From positions 1 to 64,000 of the forward strand of contig JAUIKM010000029.1 in assembly GCA_030430495.1 (NCBI GenBank): DNA of 64,000 nucleotides, given 5' to 3'. Each line of letters opens with the position of its first letter. Positions within the stretch are counted from its first letter, which is position 1. The translations under genes were made by a program, and so were the position numbers. The stretch comes from a bacterium. Its GTDB lineage: Bacteria > Bacteroidota > Ignavibacteria > Kapaibacteriales > UBA7675. Of the stretch, positions 17,726 through 26,494 are shown in pieces. Below the pieces are notes generated by a model. The model worked only from the letters and a program-made list of their open reading frames with translations. It made no database searches and was not told the origin of the DNA.

Positions 17726-17754
17726 CCGGTCAGTATATTAACCTGACCGGTCAG
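17726..17754. promoter_or_regulatory. Operator-like repeat array upstream of the metalloprotease
   Basis: CCGGTCAG occurs at 17726-17733 and 17747-17754, 21 bases apart. The second copy forms half of a perfect 12-bp palindrome CTGACCGGTCAG (17743-17754). The array ends shortly before the next gene, a typical place for a transcription factor site. Confidence 0.45.
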
Positions 17755-17839
17755 CAATTTCAGGTGAACGGGAAACATGTCCGTCCCTTGGGACGTCCTC
17801 GACGACAAATTCAGATCAATTTTACCGCGGTGCAGCTCT

Positions 17840-20329
17840 ATGAAATGTGTTTGTTCAGCCGGTGCAACACTGCTTGTTGCCCTGATGATTCTCTTGTTTG
17901 TCTCCGATGTTGAAGCTCAGAATTCCGGTATTGATGAAGCTGTCGCCGGCGCGACGCTCGTCGACGGTTTTTTTCCCTTGTACATCGACGCAGCCAAAGA
18001 CAAACTCTACATGAAAGTCGACAAGTCCAGGCGAGAGTTTCTGTACGTCACCTACCTGAGTTCCGGTGTTGGCTCGAATGACCTGGGTCTGGACCGCGGA
18101 CAGATCCGCAGCCAGCAAGTCGTTGTATTTCAACGCTTTGGGAACAAAGTCCTGCTCGTGCAACCGAACGATCAGTTCCTGGCCGAAAGCAGCAACGCCG
18201 CCGAAATCAAGGCTGTCAGGGAAGCTTTTGCGTTCTCCACCCTCTGGGGTTTTGAACTCGTCGCCGAGTCGCGGGACGCGCTCCTCATCGACGCTTCTGA
18301 TTTCCTGCTGCGCGCGGACGACAACCTGGCGCGCAGCCTGCAACGGAACGACGAAGGCAGTTTTTCGGTCGACAAATCGCGCTCCGTCATCGATTTCGAC
18401 AACTGCCGGTCTTTCCCGCAAAACACGGAAATCGGCGTCTACCTCAGCTACGTCGGCGGGCCGGCCGGGCGCTACCTTCGCTCCGTCGCCCCCAACGCAA
18501 ACGCCTTTACCGTCGGCATCCGCCATTCATTTGTGGAACTTCCGCCGGACGGCTTTGAGATGCGCCCGGCCGACCCTCGCATCGGATACTTTACACTTGA
18601 AAATCACGATTATGCCGCGCCCTACGACCAGAACATGCGTCGGCATTTTTTGATTCGACACCGCCTTGAAAAGCGCAATCCCGGGCCGGCCGCGAGCGAA
18701 GCGCGCGAACCGATTGTCTACTATCTGGATCCAGGCACGCCTGAACCCGTGCGCTCGGCTCTGCTCGACGGTGCGCGCTGGTGGAATGCCGCATTTGAGG
18801 CCGCCGGATACATCAATGCGTTCCGCGTGGAAATCCTGCCGGATGGCGCCGACATGCTGGACGTGCGCTACAATGTGATTCAATGGGTGCACCGCGCCAC
18901 GCGCGGCTGGTCATACGGCTCATCCGTCGTTGACCCGCGCACCGGGGAAATCATCAAAGGACACGTGACGCTTGGTTCACTGCGTTTCCGCCACGACTAC
19001 AACATCGCTGAAGCACTGCTTCAGCCCTACGGAGCGGATGACTCCGAAGCCGCTTTGACCCAGGTACGCGAAATGGCGCTGGCACGCCTGCGCCAGCTCT
19101 CGGCGCATGAGGTAGGTCATACGCTTGGATTGCTGCACAACTTTGCCGCCAGTGCTTACGCCGAAGGCCTGGCTTCAGTAATGGATTACCCGCATCCGCG
19201 AGTTACGCTCACAGCGGATTCGAGCATCTCACTCGTGAATGCCTATCCGGTCGGTGCCGGCAGCTGGGACAAACTGGCTGTTCGCTACGGCTATGCCGAC
19301 TTCGGCTCCGATGGCGCCAATTCCGCATTTCTCAGCAGGTTCGTCACGGAAAATCTGCCTGCGGACATGATGTACATTTCCGACGGCGATGCGCGCGACC
19401 CGGGCGGCGCACATCCGGCCGCACATCTCTGGGACAATGGCCGGAACGCCGCACAACAACTCCTGGACGTACTTGCAGTTCGACGACTGGCTATCTCGCG
19501 CTTTACCGAACGGGCCATCCCGCCCGGTACGGCCATGTCCGAACTCGAGGATCATTTTGCGCCAATCTATTTTTTCCACCGCTACCAGGTCGAAGCCTGT
19601 TCAAAAATCATCGGCGGCGTGAACTATTCCTACCGGGTTCGCGGCGATCGAGCTCCCGCGATGAGCCGCGTCGATGCCGCACAACAACGCGCCGCGCTGG
19701 ACGCCATGCTGCGCTCGATCGCGGTCGCCGAACTCACGATCCCGCCGCGGGTCGCCGATCTCTTTGTCCCGCCGGCTCCCTACTTCGGCGGCAGCCGCGA
19801 AGCATTTGAAGGATTTACGGATCCGATGTTCGATCCGCTGGCCGCCGCGGGCAGTGCCGCCGCTATGAGTTTTGAGTTCCTGCTCCAACCGCAACGTGCG
19901 GCGCGCCTGATTGAACAACAGGCCGCGGATCCGAACCAGCTCTCATACCGCGAACTCCTCGAAACCACGGTGGAAAGCTGTTTTCGCTCGGGTCGGCAAA
20001 ACGATATGCACTCTGCGGTGCGCCGCGTCGTCGAAAATGCTTTTGTGGCACAAGCCATTGAACTGGTGAAAAACGCGGATGCCGCGCCGGAAGTCCGCGC
20101 GCAAACGCTGCACTTGCTGCAGTCGCTGCCGCAGCGCCTGCGCGCTCGCGAAAATGTAATCGACGCGCCCGAAGAACAGGCGCACAGTGCGATGCTTATT
20201 AAACAAATAGAATTGGTCGGCGACTCGATCGAGTTCGTCGCCCCCTCTCATTCGCGCGATGTTCCGCCGGGTTCGCCGATTGGCGTCGATATGCACATCG
20301 GCTGCGACTGTCAGTCTGTGCAGCCCTGA
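17840..20329 (+). CDS. Zinc-dependent metalloprotease (DUF4953/DUF5117 type)
   Basis: This large protein of about 829 residues has a signal peptide (MKCVCSAGATLLVALMILLF, cut after VEA). A DUF5117-like N-terminal half is followed by a metzincin-like catalytic domain with HEVGHTLGLLHN and, after ASVMDYPHPR, the usual Met-turn position. It is expected to act in the periplasm or outside the cell; substrates of the family are not known. No T9SS domain is visible. The start at 17840 gives a clean signal peptide; an upstream ATG at 17777 would add 21 residues. Neither has a clear ribosome binding site. Confidence 0.85.
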   Translation: MKCVCSAGATLLVALMILLFVSDVEAQNSGIDEAVAGATLVDGFFPLYIDAAKDKLYMKVDKSRREFLYVTYLSSGVGSNDLGLDRGQIRSQQVVVFQRFGNKVLLVQPNDQFLAESSNAAEIKAVREAFAFSTLWGFELVAESRDALLIDASDFLLRADDNLARSLQRNDEGSFSVDKSRSVIDFDNCRSFPQNTEIGVYLSYVGGPAGRYLRSVAPNANAFTVGIRHSFVELPPDGFEMRPADPRIGYFTLENHDYAAPYDQNMRRHFLIRHRLEKRNPGPAASEAREPIVYYLDPGTPEPVRSALLDGARWWNAAFEAAGYINAFRVEILPDGADMLDVRYNVIQWVHRATRGWSYGSSVVDPRTGEIIKGHVTLGSLRFRHDYNIAEALLQPYGADDSEAALTQVREMALARLRQLSAHEVGHTLGLLHNFAASAYAEGLASVMDYPHPRVTLTADSSISLVNAYPVGAGSWDKLAVRYGYADFGSDGANSAFLSRFVTENLPADMMYISDGDARDPGGAHPAAHLWDNGRNAAQQLLDVLAVRRLAISRFTERAIPPGTAMSELEDHFAPIYFFHRYQVEACSKIIGGVNYSYRVRGDRAPAMSRVDAAQQRAALDAMLRSIAVAELTIPPRVADLFVPPAPYFGGSREAFEGFTDPMFDPLAAAGSAAAMSFEFLLQPQRAARLIEQQAADPNQLSYRELLETTVESCFRSGRQNDMHSAVRRVVENAFVAQAIELVKNADAAPEVRAQTLHLLQSLPQRLRARENVIDAPEEQAHSAMLIKQIELVGDSIEFVAPSHSRDVPPGSPIGVDMHIGCDCQSVQP

Positions 20330-20387
20330 TGGACAAACGCGCGCGGGAAGTTTGGAACAAATGTTTAACAGCTACTCAGTCGGATTT

Positions 20388-21074
20388 ATGAATTTTTGTC
20401 TGCGATTTTTCCTGACTTTTGTCTGCTGCGCGCTATGCCTCACGGCTTGCCAGAACGGTGAAAAAGACAATGCCGCCATTGAGGGAATGTTCAAAAAAGG
20501 TGTGCGTCACACCTTGAACGCCGACGAATTTCTCGCCGCATCCAATGTGGCTGAAGCAGAAAAGGAATTCAAGCTGTCAGTGGAGGTGTTTAACAATGTT
20601 TTGACCATGGACTCAACGCACTTCGGCGCCGTCGGCGGGCTGGGCTACAGTTATTACCAGTTGGGTGAATTCGACAAAGCCGTTGAGCATCTGCGTCGTG
20701 CCACGGTGATCGATCCAAAATTCGCCGAAAATCATCGCCTGCTCGGCCTCGCATTGATCAATTTCGGCGACCTTCTGGAAGGCGGACGCGAAATCCAGTA
20801 TGCACATCAGCTTGATCGCGATACCGCCTACTTCCGGCGCAGTATGCGCGATCTGGAAAAAATCGGTCAGACCGCATTTGAAAAAGGCAACCGCCTCGAT
20901 GCCACCATGGGCCGGCAGGCCGGACGTTCCTATCAGCACTTTGCCGTTGGTGTGTTCATCCTGGCGCACGACCTGGAGCCGACGAATCAGTATATCATCA
21001 AGGCAATTGTTGAAATGTGCAATAAAATAGGCGACACGGCCACAGCCGAAGTCTACGAGAAAAAATTGCGTTAA
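20388..21074 (+). CDS. TPR-repeat lipoprotein
   Basis: This 228-residue protein begins with a lipoprotein signal (MNFCLRFFLTFVCCALCLTAC). Two or three tetratricopeptide repeats follow (AVGGLGYSYYQLGEFDKAVEHL, FAENHRLLGLALINFGDLLEGG), a scaffold for protein contacts. It probably sits in the periplasm on a membrane. The frame is open further upstream into the metalloprotease gene, but only the ATG at 20388 (or 20361) produces a proper signal. It follows the metalloprotease gene by about 60 bases and may be cotranscribed. Confidence 0.75.
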   Translation: MNFCLRFFLTFVCCALCLTACQNGEKDNAAIEGMFKKGVRHTLNADEFLAASNVAEAEKEFKLSVEVFNNVLTMDSTHFGAVGGLGYSYYQLGEFDKAVEHLRRATVIDPKFAENHRLLGLALINFGDLLEGGREIQYAHQLDRDTAYFRRSMRDLEKIGQTAFEKGNRLDATMGRQAGRSYQHFAVGVFILAHDLEPTNQYIIKAIVEMCNKIGDTATAEVYEKKLR

Positions 21075-21082
21075 ACACTGGT

Positions 21083-21646
21083 TCAGGCAATTGTGTCAAG
21101 CGGGTCGACGCTGTCGGGAAATGAATCGACGCGATTGATCCAGCCGCGCAGGAAAACCTTGAATTTCGGGTTGCGCGCCACCAGCCCCTCGTAGTATCCG
21201 ATGCGTGCGTTTTTGTACGCCGTATACAGGTGCTGCAGATCGACGAAATTCAACGCTTTCAGTGTAATCGGGCCAACAACTCCGTCCACACCCAGCGCCG
21301 GCTCGCTCGGAAATGTATCGTTGTACGTGCGCTGAAACGTGCGTATGGCATTGCCGCCGGCATTCACAAAAAAGTCAAACGTGAAGTTTGCCATCACCTG
21401 ATTGGTAATTTCGTCGCCCGAAATCTTGTCCCAATACATCGGTTTGTAAATCTTGAACGCCTGTTCATCGGTTATGTCCTTGAGGTTTTGCAGCGTTGCT
21501 TCGATGCCCAGATAGCGCTCAGCCGTGCGACGGAATGTTCCCATGGTGATTCCTTTGTTGGTCGCTCCGCCGGGATCGTTGGGATTGTCGACAAAGCCGC
21601 CTTCGTGTTTAAGCAAGGTCGGGAAAAACTCTTCAAAACTGGCCAT
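21083..21646 (-). CDS. GH108 family peptidoglycan hydrolase (endolysin-like muramidase)
   Basis: This 187-residue protein matches the glycoside hydrolase 108 layout. The catalytic Glu lies in KHEGGFVDNPNDPGGATNKGIT near residue 15, and a C-terminal peptidoglycan-binding part (GVDGVVGPITLKAL) follows. The family hydrolyses the glycan backbone of murein and is common in phages and in bacteria that adopted such lysins. There is no signal peptide, which is typical of endolysins that need another route out. No other phage genes are nearby. Its stop lies nine bases from that of the convergent TPR gene. Confidence 0.88.
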   Translation of the reverse strand: MASFEEFFPTLLKHEGGFVDNPNDPGGATNKGITMGTFRRTAERYLGIEATLQNLKDITDEQAFKIYKPMYWDKISGDEITNQVMANFTFDFFVNAGGNAIRTFQRTYNDTFPSEPALGVDGVVGPITLKALNFVDLQHLYTAYKNARIGYYEGLVARNPKFKVFLRGWINRVDSFPDSVDPLDTIA

Positions 21647-21678
21647 GATCTGTTCCGTTTGTGACGTGAGTGGAAGTT

Positions 21679-22611
21679 TTATTCAGTGGAATTTGTGACC
21701 GGGTCGATCGGACGCACAACTGAAACACCGATAAAATGTTTAACTCCTTTTGCGTACTCGGCCAGGTCCGTGTCGATAATCACGCCGTGTTTGGTCGAAG
21801 CATGCATCAGGTGGCAGTCGCCGTCCTCGTCAAAATGCACAAATCCGGTATGGGCATAATCCAGTCCGGCGATAGAAGTTGCAAAACACACGATATCGCA
21901 GTCTCGCAGCCGGTCGTAAACCCCTGCGATTTCATCTTTCGGGATGTACTGCCGTTTGTTGCTGTTGATAAATTCTTCCGCCGCGGCAATGTCAGGTACA
22001 AGGTCCGGATGCATCTCGAGTGCGGCGTATTTGTCGGGGTTTTTGGACATGAAATACACTTCGCCGACGTGTTTATCGGCGCCCAACTCCGCCGTAATAT
22101 CCTTCACAACCCCTTTTTGTTCGTTGTTGAGTATCCACTCGGAAGTGTAATGCAGGCGTGAAGCATATCCGTCTCGATTCCCGCCGCGATACCGCGTGTA
22201 CTCGATTTCATCAATCAGTTTGTAAATGCTGTATTCCTGGTATTTGATCGTGCGCGCTATACACAAAACCGCCTCGTAAAAAGTCACACAGTCAAAACCC
22301 GTAAAGTGAATCTTGCAGTTCTCGTACACCGGGTCTTCTATTGTGCCGGCTTCGTACGGCGAGTCCAGCAGCTCCATTGCCACTCTGGTCATAAGTTCGG
22401 CGAACGGCAGTTCATGCCAGTTGCCCTGCTGAGCGGCTGATGCGATTGAATCGTAAACGGCGCGCGTCTCCGCCGTAAAAGGCGGACCGATTTCTTCAAT
22501 CACTGCAAAGTCTTCGTCCGGCTGCGCCGCCGCGCCCACAACAGTTGTGATCGGCGTGTTAAACAACAGAAGAAATGCAAGACTTAAACAAAACAATGAA
22601 CTGCGTTTCAT
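21679..22611 (-). CDS. N-acetylmuramoyl-L-alanine amidase-like protein (DUF1460)
   Basis: This 310-residue protein has a signal peptide and a DUF1460 domain, a papain/NlpC-P60-like fold that cleaves the amide between N-acetylmuramic acid and the peptide stem. The likely nucleophile is Cys in FTGFDCVTFYEAVLC. RLHYTSEWI follows, and the region YAHTGFVHFDEDGDCHLMHAS provides the histidines. It lies 32 bases upstream of the GH108 gene on the same strand, so two enzymes cutting different murein bonds may be made together. Confidence 0.85.
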   Translation of the reverse strand: MKRSSLFCLSLAFLLLFNTPITTVVGAAAQPDEDFAVIEEIGPPFTAETRAVYDSIASAAQQGNWHELPFAELMTRVAMELLDSPYEAGTIEDPVYENCKIHFTGFDCVTFYEAVLCIARTIKYQEYSIYKLIDEIEYTRYRGGNRDGYASRLHYTSEWILNNEQKGVVKDITAELGADKHVGEVYFMSKNPDKYAALEMHPDLVPDIAAAEEFINSNKRQYIPKDEIAGVYDRLRDCDIVCFATSIAGLDYAHTGFVHFDEDGDCHLMHASTKHGVIIDTDLAEYAKGVKHFIGVSVVRPIDPVTNSTE

Positions 22612-22642
22612 GAATTTCTGCCTCTGTTCTGCCTGGGCATTG

Positions 22643-23701
22643 TTAAGCTTCTTCGGACATTTTCAACAACTCTTTTCCTTCCGGAAATTGCTCCACCCAC
22701 GATTTCTCATGTGTCTTCAGGCGCGAATAGGCGTCTTCAAACGAACGCAGCGCCTCGTCGTGGCGTTTGTGCCGCTGAAGGAAAATCGAGAGAAAAATCC
22801 CGCCGAACGTATATTCGGGATTCGCCTGCGGAATCTGGCGCAGGTAGTCTTCCGCGGCGTCCAGTTGTTCGCGCTTCTCGTAGATCTTGGAAATGTTTAA
22901 TCGGGCGCGTGCAAACGAGGGTTTTGCACCGATAGCACGCGAGTACCACATCAGTGCTTCGTCTTGCCGCTCCTGTTGCTCAAGTGCAATTCCCAAAGCC
23001 AGCATTGTCGTTTCTTCATCCGGCATGATTTCCAGAATCTCATGGCAGGTTTCCTGCACGCGAGGCCAGTCTTTGAGTACCTGGTAATTCTGCATTTTGA
23101 TCGCGCGGTAGCGATAAACAAGCGGGTTGTGCGCTATCAGTCTGTCGAGAACCGGCAGTGATTCGGCTTCCAGGTCAATATCTTGTCCCTTGGCCTTTGC
23201 CCATGCCAGCGTAAACGGGTAATCTTCAATGCAAATGGGAAATTCATTTTCCGCCGTGTTCGCCGCGGCCTTGCGGAATGTCTCCAGCGACTCCTCGGCG
23301 CGGCCGCGCCAGTTCAGGGAAGACGCCAGCGTGTATTGCACCGAGAGATCTTTGGACATGTGCGCCTCACTGATCATCTCTTCTGCCGCCTGCTCATCCT
23401 CCATAAACGCAATGTAGTTGGCTTTGATAACCGCCGAGTTTGTTTTCTCTATGCCTTCCGTCAGCGCCGACTCACCGTCTTCGTCCATCCGACGTGCATC
23501 CCGAAAACAAGCATAAGCAAGAAACATATACCATTCAGGTCGGCCGGTTGGGTTGAGATACAGTGCGCGACGCAGGAATTTGCGTGAAAGATCGAGGCGC
23601 GTGCGCGATTCCAGCTCAATGCCGATTTCCCCGACGCGCTCCGCGTTGTTCCAGTGAGTGTATCCATCGTCGATCAAATATTCTATCGTCTGTTTTTGCA
23701 T
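22643..23701 (-). CDS. TPR-repeat protein
   Basis: This 352-residue protein has no signal peptide and is made of tetratricopeptide-like helix pairs, clearest at LGIALEQQERQDEALMWYSRAIGAKPSF and the following INISKIYEKREQLDAAEDYL-type repeat. It is probably a cytoplasmic scaffold. It starts 15 bases behind bshB1 on the same strand, so the two are likely cotranscribed. A functional link to bacillithiol synthesis cannot be inferred from this alone. Confidence 0.75.
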   Translation of the reverse strand: MQKQTIEYLIDDGYTHWNNAERVGEIGIELESRTRLDLSRKFLRRALYLNPTGRPEWYMFLAYACFRDARRMDEDGESALTEGIEKTNSAVIKANYIAFMEDEQAAEEMISEAHMSKDLSVQYTLASSLNWRGRAEESLETFRKAAANTAENEFPICIEDYPFTLAWAKAKGQDIDLEAESLPVLDRLIAHNPLVYRYRAIKMQNYQVLKDWPRVQETCHEILEIMPDEETTMLALGIALEQQERQDEALMWYSRAIGAKPSFARARLNISKIYEKREQLDAAEDYLRQIPQANPEYTFGGIFLSIFLQRHKRHDEALRSFEDAYSRLKTHEKSWVEQFPEGKELLKMSEEA

Positions 23702-23716
23702 TGATTCCGTCCTGTA

Positions 23717-24466
23717 TTAAAGGAAAACCTGAATATTGGGAATCCCGATCGGTTCGATCGAATAAAAGGCCTCGGCATATGTGACGCCGATTTTTGCGCC
23801 GAAATATCGCGAGCGCGCCTCAAGAAAACCCGAAAACTCCGGCCGCGAGATAAATGTCTGCGGCTCGTCGTCAAACTCGGTGTTGCCCGGCACGTGAAAC
23901 TGAGATGAATACGCCTGTACCGCCTGAATTTTGTCCTCGTAATACGCCGATATATCCACGTAAAACGCCGGCTCAAATTCATAGGTCTGCATGTAGCAAA
24001 AGGTCCGGCCCGGACGATAAGGTTTCTGCGTCTGACCGTTGTGCATGCTTTTCAACTTTGGCAGTCCCGACATAAACAGCGCCCGGCGTACGAGATTGTG
24101 CGTCTGCTCATGGTCCGGGTGACGGTCGCGCGCCGGCGGAAACAAGAGAATTTTTGGACGGTAATGACGAAAGGTCCTGACGACCGCCTCCACGTGCGCT
24201 TCGCTTGAGTCTATTTTGCCGTCCGGCAGCGAAAGGTTTTCGCGGAATTGAACTCCAAGCACCCGGGCGGCGCGGTCCGCTTCAGTTTTGCGCAGCTCCG
24301 GCGTTCCACGCGATCCGAGTTCGCCGCGCGTGCAGTCCACAATGGCCACTCGTTTGCCGGCCAATACCGCCGAGCGGATGGTTCCGCCGCAGGAAAGTTC
24401 AGCGTCATCCGGGTGCGCCGCAATAACAAGAATATCGACCGTATCATGATGTTCTATCGTGCTCAT
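23717..24466 (-). CDS. bshB1: Bacillithiol biosynthesis deacetylase BshB1
   Basis: This 249-residue member of the PIG-L/LmbE family removes the acetyl group from GlcNAc-malate in bacillithiol synthesis. Zinc-binding motifs AHPDDAELSCGG (from residue 17) and HPDH (116-119) are intact, and the stretch FPPARDRHPDHEQTH is typical of the BshB1 branch. Bacillithiol is the low-molecular-weight thiol of Firmicutes and many Bacteroidota. bshA and bshC are not in the window. The gene starts next to the candidate replication origin. Confidence 0.9.
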   Translation of the reverse strand: MSTIEHHDTVDILVIAAHPDDAELSCGGTIRSAVLAGKRVAIVDCTRGELGSRGTPELRKTEADRAARVLGVQFRENLSLPDGKIDSSEAHVEAVVRTFRHYRPKILLFPPARDRHPDHEQTHNLVRRALFMSGLPKLKSMHNGQTQKPYRPGRTFCYMQTYEFEPAFYVDISAYYEDKIQAVQAYSSQFHVPGNTEFDDEPQTFISRPEFSGFLEARSRYFGAKIGVTYAEAFYSIEPIGIPNIQVFL

Positions 24467-25165
24467 TTGTTATTCCTTTGTTGTCCGGCCCGCCCTGGCA
24501 AACCCAACGTGTAAAATGCTCATCATCTCGCAAATCGTCAAACGCCGCACAGACCGCCCTTGTGGGTCTTGTGTATGATCCGCGTATTACAGGTGTATGA
24601 ACGGTGATCCGGCGCCCGGCATGTTATAGAAATGTTTACAATTTCAAGAACGGTTTTCCACAATTTCATCGAAGTTTTCCACAGCCGCGGACGCCCGGCA
24701 CATTTTCTGACTGATGAAGGCCATTTTTGTTCGTCACCGTAAAAGAAGTCCGCAAACACGCAAGTTTGCGCCGGGATTTCCTGCGAAATTGTCAAAGCTC
24801 ATTTTTGAGCACCGTCAAAAAACGGTCGAAATTTTAGAATTTCAGGCGGTTTTCCACCATTTGAGAACTTTCCCACAGCGTTTTCAACAAAAGCGGCGCA
24901 AAGCTGTGGAAAGCTGAGTAAAACTGCCCGAGTTATCCAGATTCCGTCAATCGACTGTCCACCATTTCCGATGTTTTACACAGCAATGTTGAAAGACCTG
25001 GTTTTTCCACATTGTTTTCCACAGTGTTTTTCACCGTCGGATTACCTGTGTACTACCGATTTTTTAACGCTATCCAACGATTTAAATACTTATCCACTTA
25101 TCCACAGCTCTCATGACATCATATAATAGAAAGTTTAAAAATCTATTCTATGAAGGGGAAAACTC
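24467..25165. other. Candidate chromosomal replication origin (oriC)
   Basis: This 700-base gap carries at least eleven DnaA-box-like 9-mers. TTTTCCACA occurs at 24654-24662, 24675-24683, 25003-25011 and 25015-25023, and a perfect TTATCCACA at 25098-25106. Near matches occur at 24850, 24869, 24905 (reverse), 24933, 24974 and 25090. Several are spaced by 21 or 12 bases. After the last perfect box comes an AT-rich stretch (25107-25150) that could serve as the unwinding element. No dnaA gene is adjacent, but mnmG and mnmE, often origin neighbours, lie within 10 kb, as does a parS cluster. Confidence 0.65.
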
Positions 25166-26431
25166 TCAGATGATTTTGGTGAACCCGAGATACGGTTCCA
25201 GCGCCGCCGGAAGTTCGAGACTTCCGTCTTCCCGCTGGCAGGTTTCCATCAGGGAGACGATAATGCGCGGCGTGGCCAGTGCGCTGCCGTTCAGTGTGTG
25301 TACAAACGATGCCTTGCCGCCTTCCTTGGGTCGGTACTTGATTCCGGCGCGGCGCGCCTGGAAGTCTTCAAAGTTCGAACAGCTGGAAACCTCCAGCCAT
25401 TTCTGTTCAACGGGTGACCAGACTTCCAGATCGTAGGTTTTGGCGCTTCCGAATGTCGTATCGCCGGCGCAGAGCAGAATGACGCGGTAGGTCAGGTTCA
25501 GCGACGCGAGCAACTGTTCCACGTGTGTCACGAAGCTCTCCAGCTCGTTGTACGAGTCTTCTGGTTTCGTAAATGCCACCATTTCCACCTTGTTGAATTG
25601 GTGCAGGCGCTGAAATCCGCGCGTGTCCTTGCCGTAGCTGCCGGCTTCGCGGCGAAAACAGGGCGTGTACGTGGTGTAGCGCGTCGTCAGGTCGTTTTCC
25701 GACAGGATTTCACCCGCGTGGTAGTTTGTCAGCGGTACTTCGGCCGTGGGAATCAAATACAGGTCATCGGCGTCGCAGCGATACATGTCTTCCGCGAACT
25801 TCGGCAACTGCCCCGTTCCCGTCATTGAAGCGCGATTGACCACAAAAGGCACCATCATTTCGCGGAAGCCCGCTTTTTCGCGATTGAAGTCCAGGAAATA
25901 GTTGATGAGGGCGCGTTCCAGGCGAGCGCCGACTCCCGTGTACACCGGAAATCCGCTGCCGGTGATTTTAGCGCCGCGTTCAAAGTCGTGCAGACCGAGC
26001 TGCTGCGAAATCGTCAGGTGGTCCTTGCGAAAATCTTTTGCCATCAGTTCGCCCGAACGGCGAATCTCGACGTTGTCCTCCGATGTGCGTCCATCCGGCA
26101 CGCTTTCGTGCAGCATATTCGGAATGGACAGTCCGAGTTGTTCCATCTCCTCATCGATCTCGCGCAGGCGTTCATCCCGGGATTTGATCGTGGCGGAAAC
26201 ATCGCGCATTGCCGTTATCAGGTCGTCGGCATTTTCGCCGCTTTTCTTTTTGCGTGCAACTTCCGCACTGACCTCGTTGCGCTGTTTTTTCATCTCTTCA
26301 ACCGACTGGATTATCTGGCGTCGTTGATTGTCCAGATCCAGCAGTGCATTGATATCCGCATCGCTGTTTTTGCGTTGGGTGTTGCTGATGACTGCGTCAG
26401 CGTTGTCGCGAATAAACTTTATATCGAGCAT
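25166..26431 (-). CDS. serS: Seryl-tRNA synthetase
   Basis: This 421-residue class II enzyme charges tRNA-Ser and, as a first step, tRNA-Sec with serine in the cytoplasm. An N-terminal coiled-coil arm (residues about 30-100, rich in Lys/Glu) is followed by the catalytic core with motif 2 (FRREAGSYGKDTRGFQRLHQF) and motif 3 (GSALATPRIIVSLMETCQ). The length is normal. The chosen start, MLDIKFIRDNAD, matches the conserved N-terminus. It is transcribed toward the candidate origin and lies 63 bases downstream of the RmlD-like gene. Confidence 0.97.
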   Translation of the reverse strand: MLDIKFIRDNADAVISNTQRKNSDADINALLDLDNQRRQIIQSVEEMKKQRNEVSAEVARKKKSGENADDLITAMRDVSATIKSRDERLREIDEEMEQLGLSIPNMLHESVPDGRTSEDNVEIRRSGELMAKDFRKDHLTISQQLGLHDFERGAKITGSGFPVYTGVGARLERALINYFLDFNREKAGFREMMVPFVVNRASMTGTGQLPKFAEDMYRCDADDLYLIPTAEVPLTNYHAGEILSENDLTTRYTTYTPCFRREAGSYGKDTRGFQRLHQFNKVEMVAFTKPEDSYNELESFVTHVEQLLASLNLTYRVILLCAGDTTFGSAKTYDLEVWSPVEQKWLEVSSCSNFEDFQARRAGIKYRPKEGGKASFVHTLNGSALATPRIIVSLMETCQREDGSLELPAALEPYLGFTKII

Positions 26432-26494
26432 GGTAAAGTCACGTAAAGAAAAGACTAAAAAGAATGTCAATTACGGCCTGAAAAACAATGCAAG

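Noticed and set aside
21083-21646. Prophage suggested by the GH108 lysin
   Set aside because: No capsid, tail, integrase or holin-like gene lies nearby; the neighbours are ordinary chromosomal genes.
25519-25536. Extra parS-like sequence within serS
   Set aside because: Only the left half and core match (TTCCACGTG); the right half is unrelated, so it is most likely chance. Similar cores at 56468 and 57361 in sbcC were rejected for the same reason.
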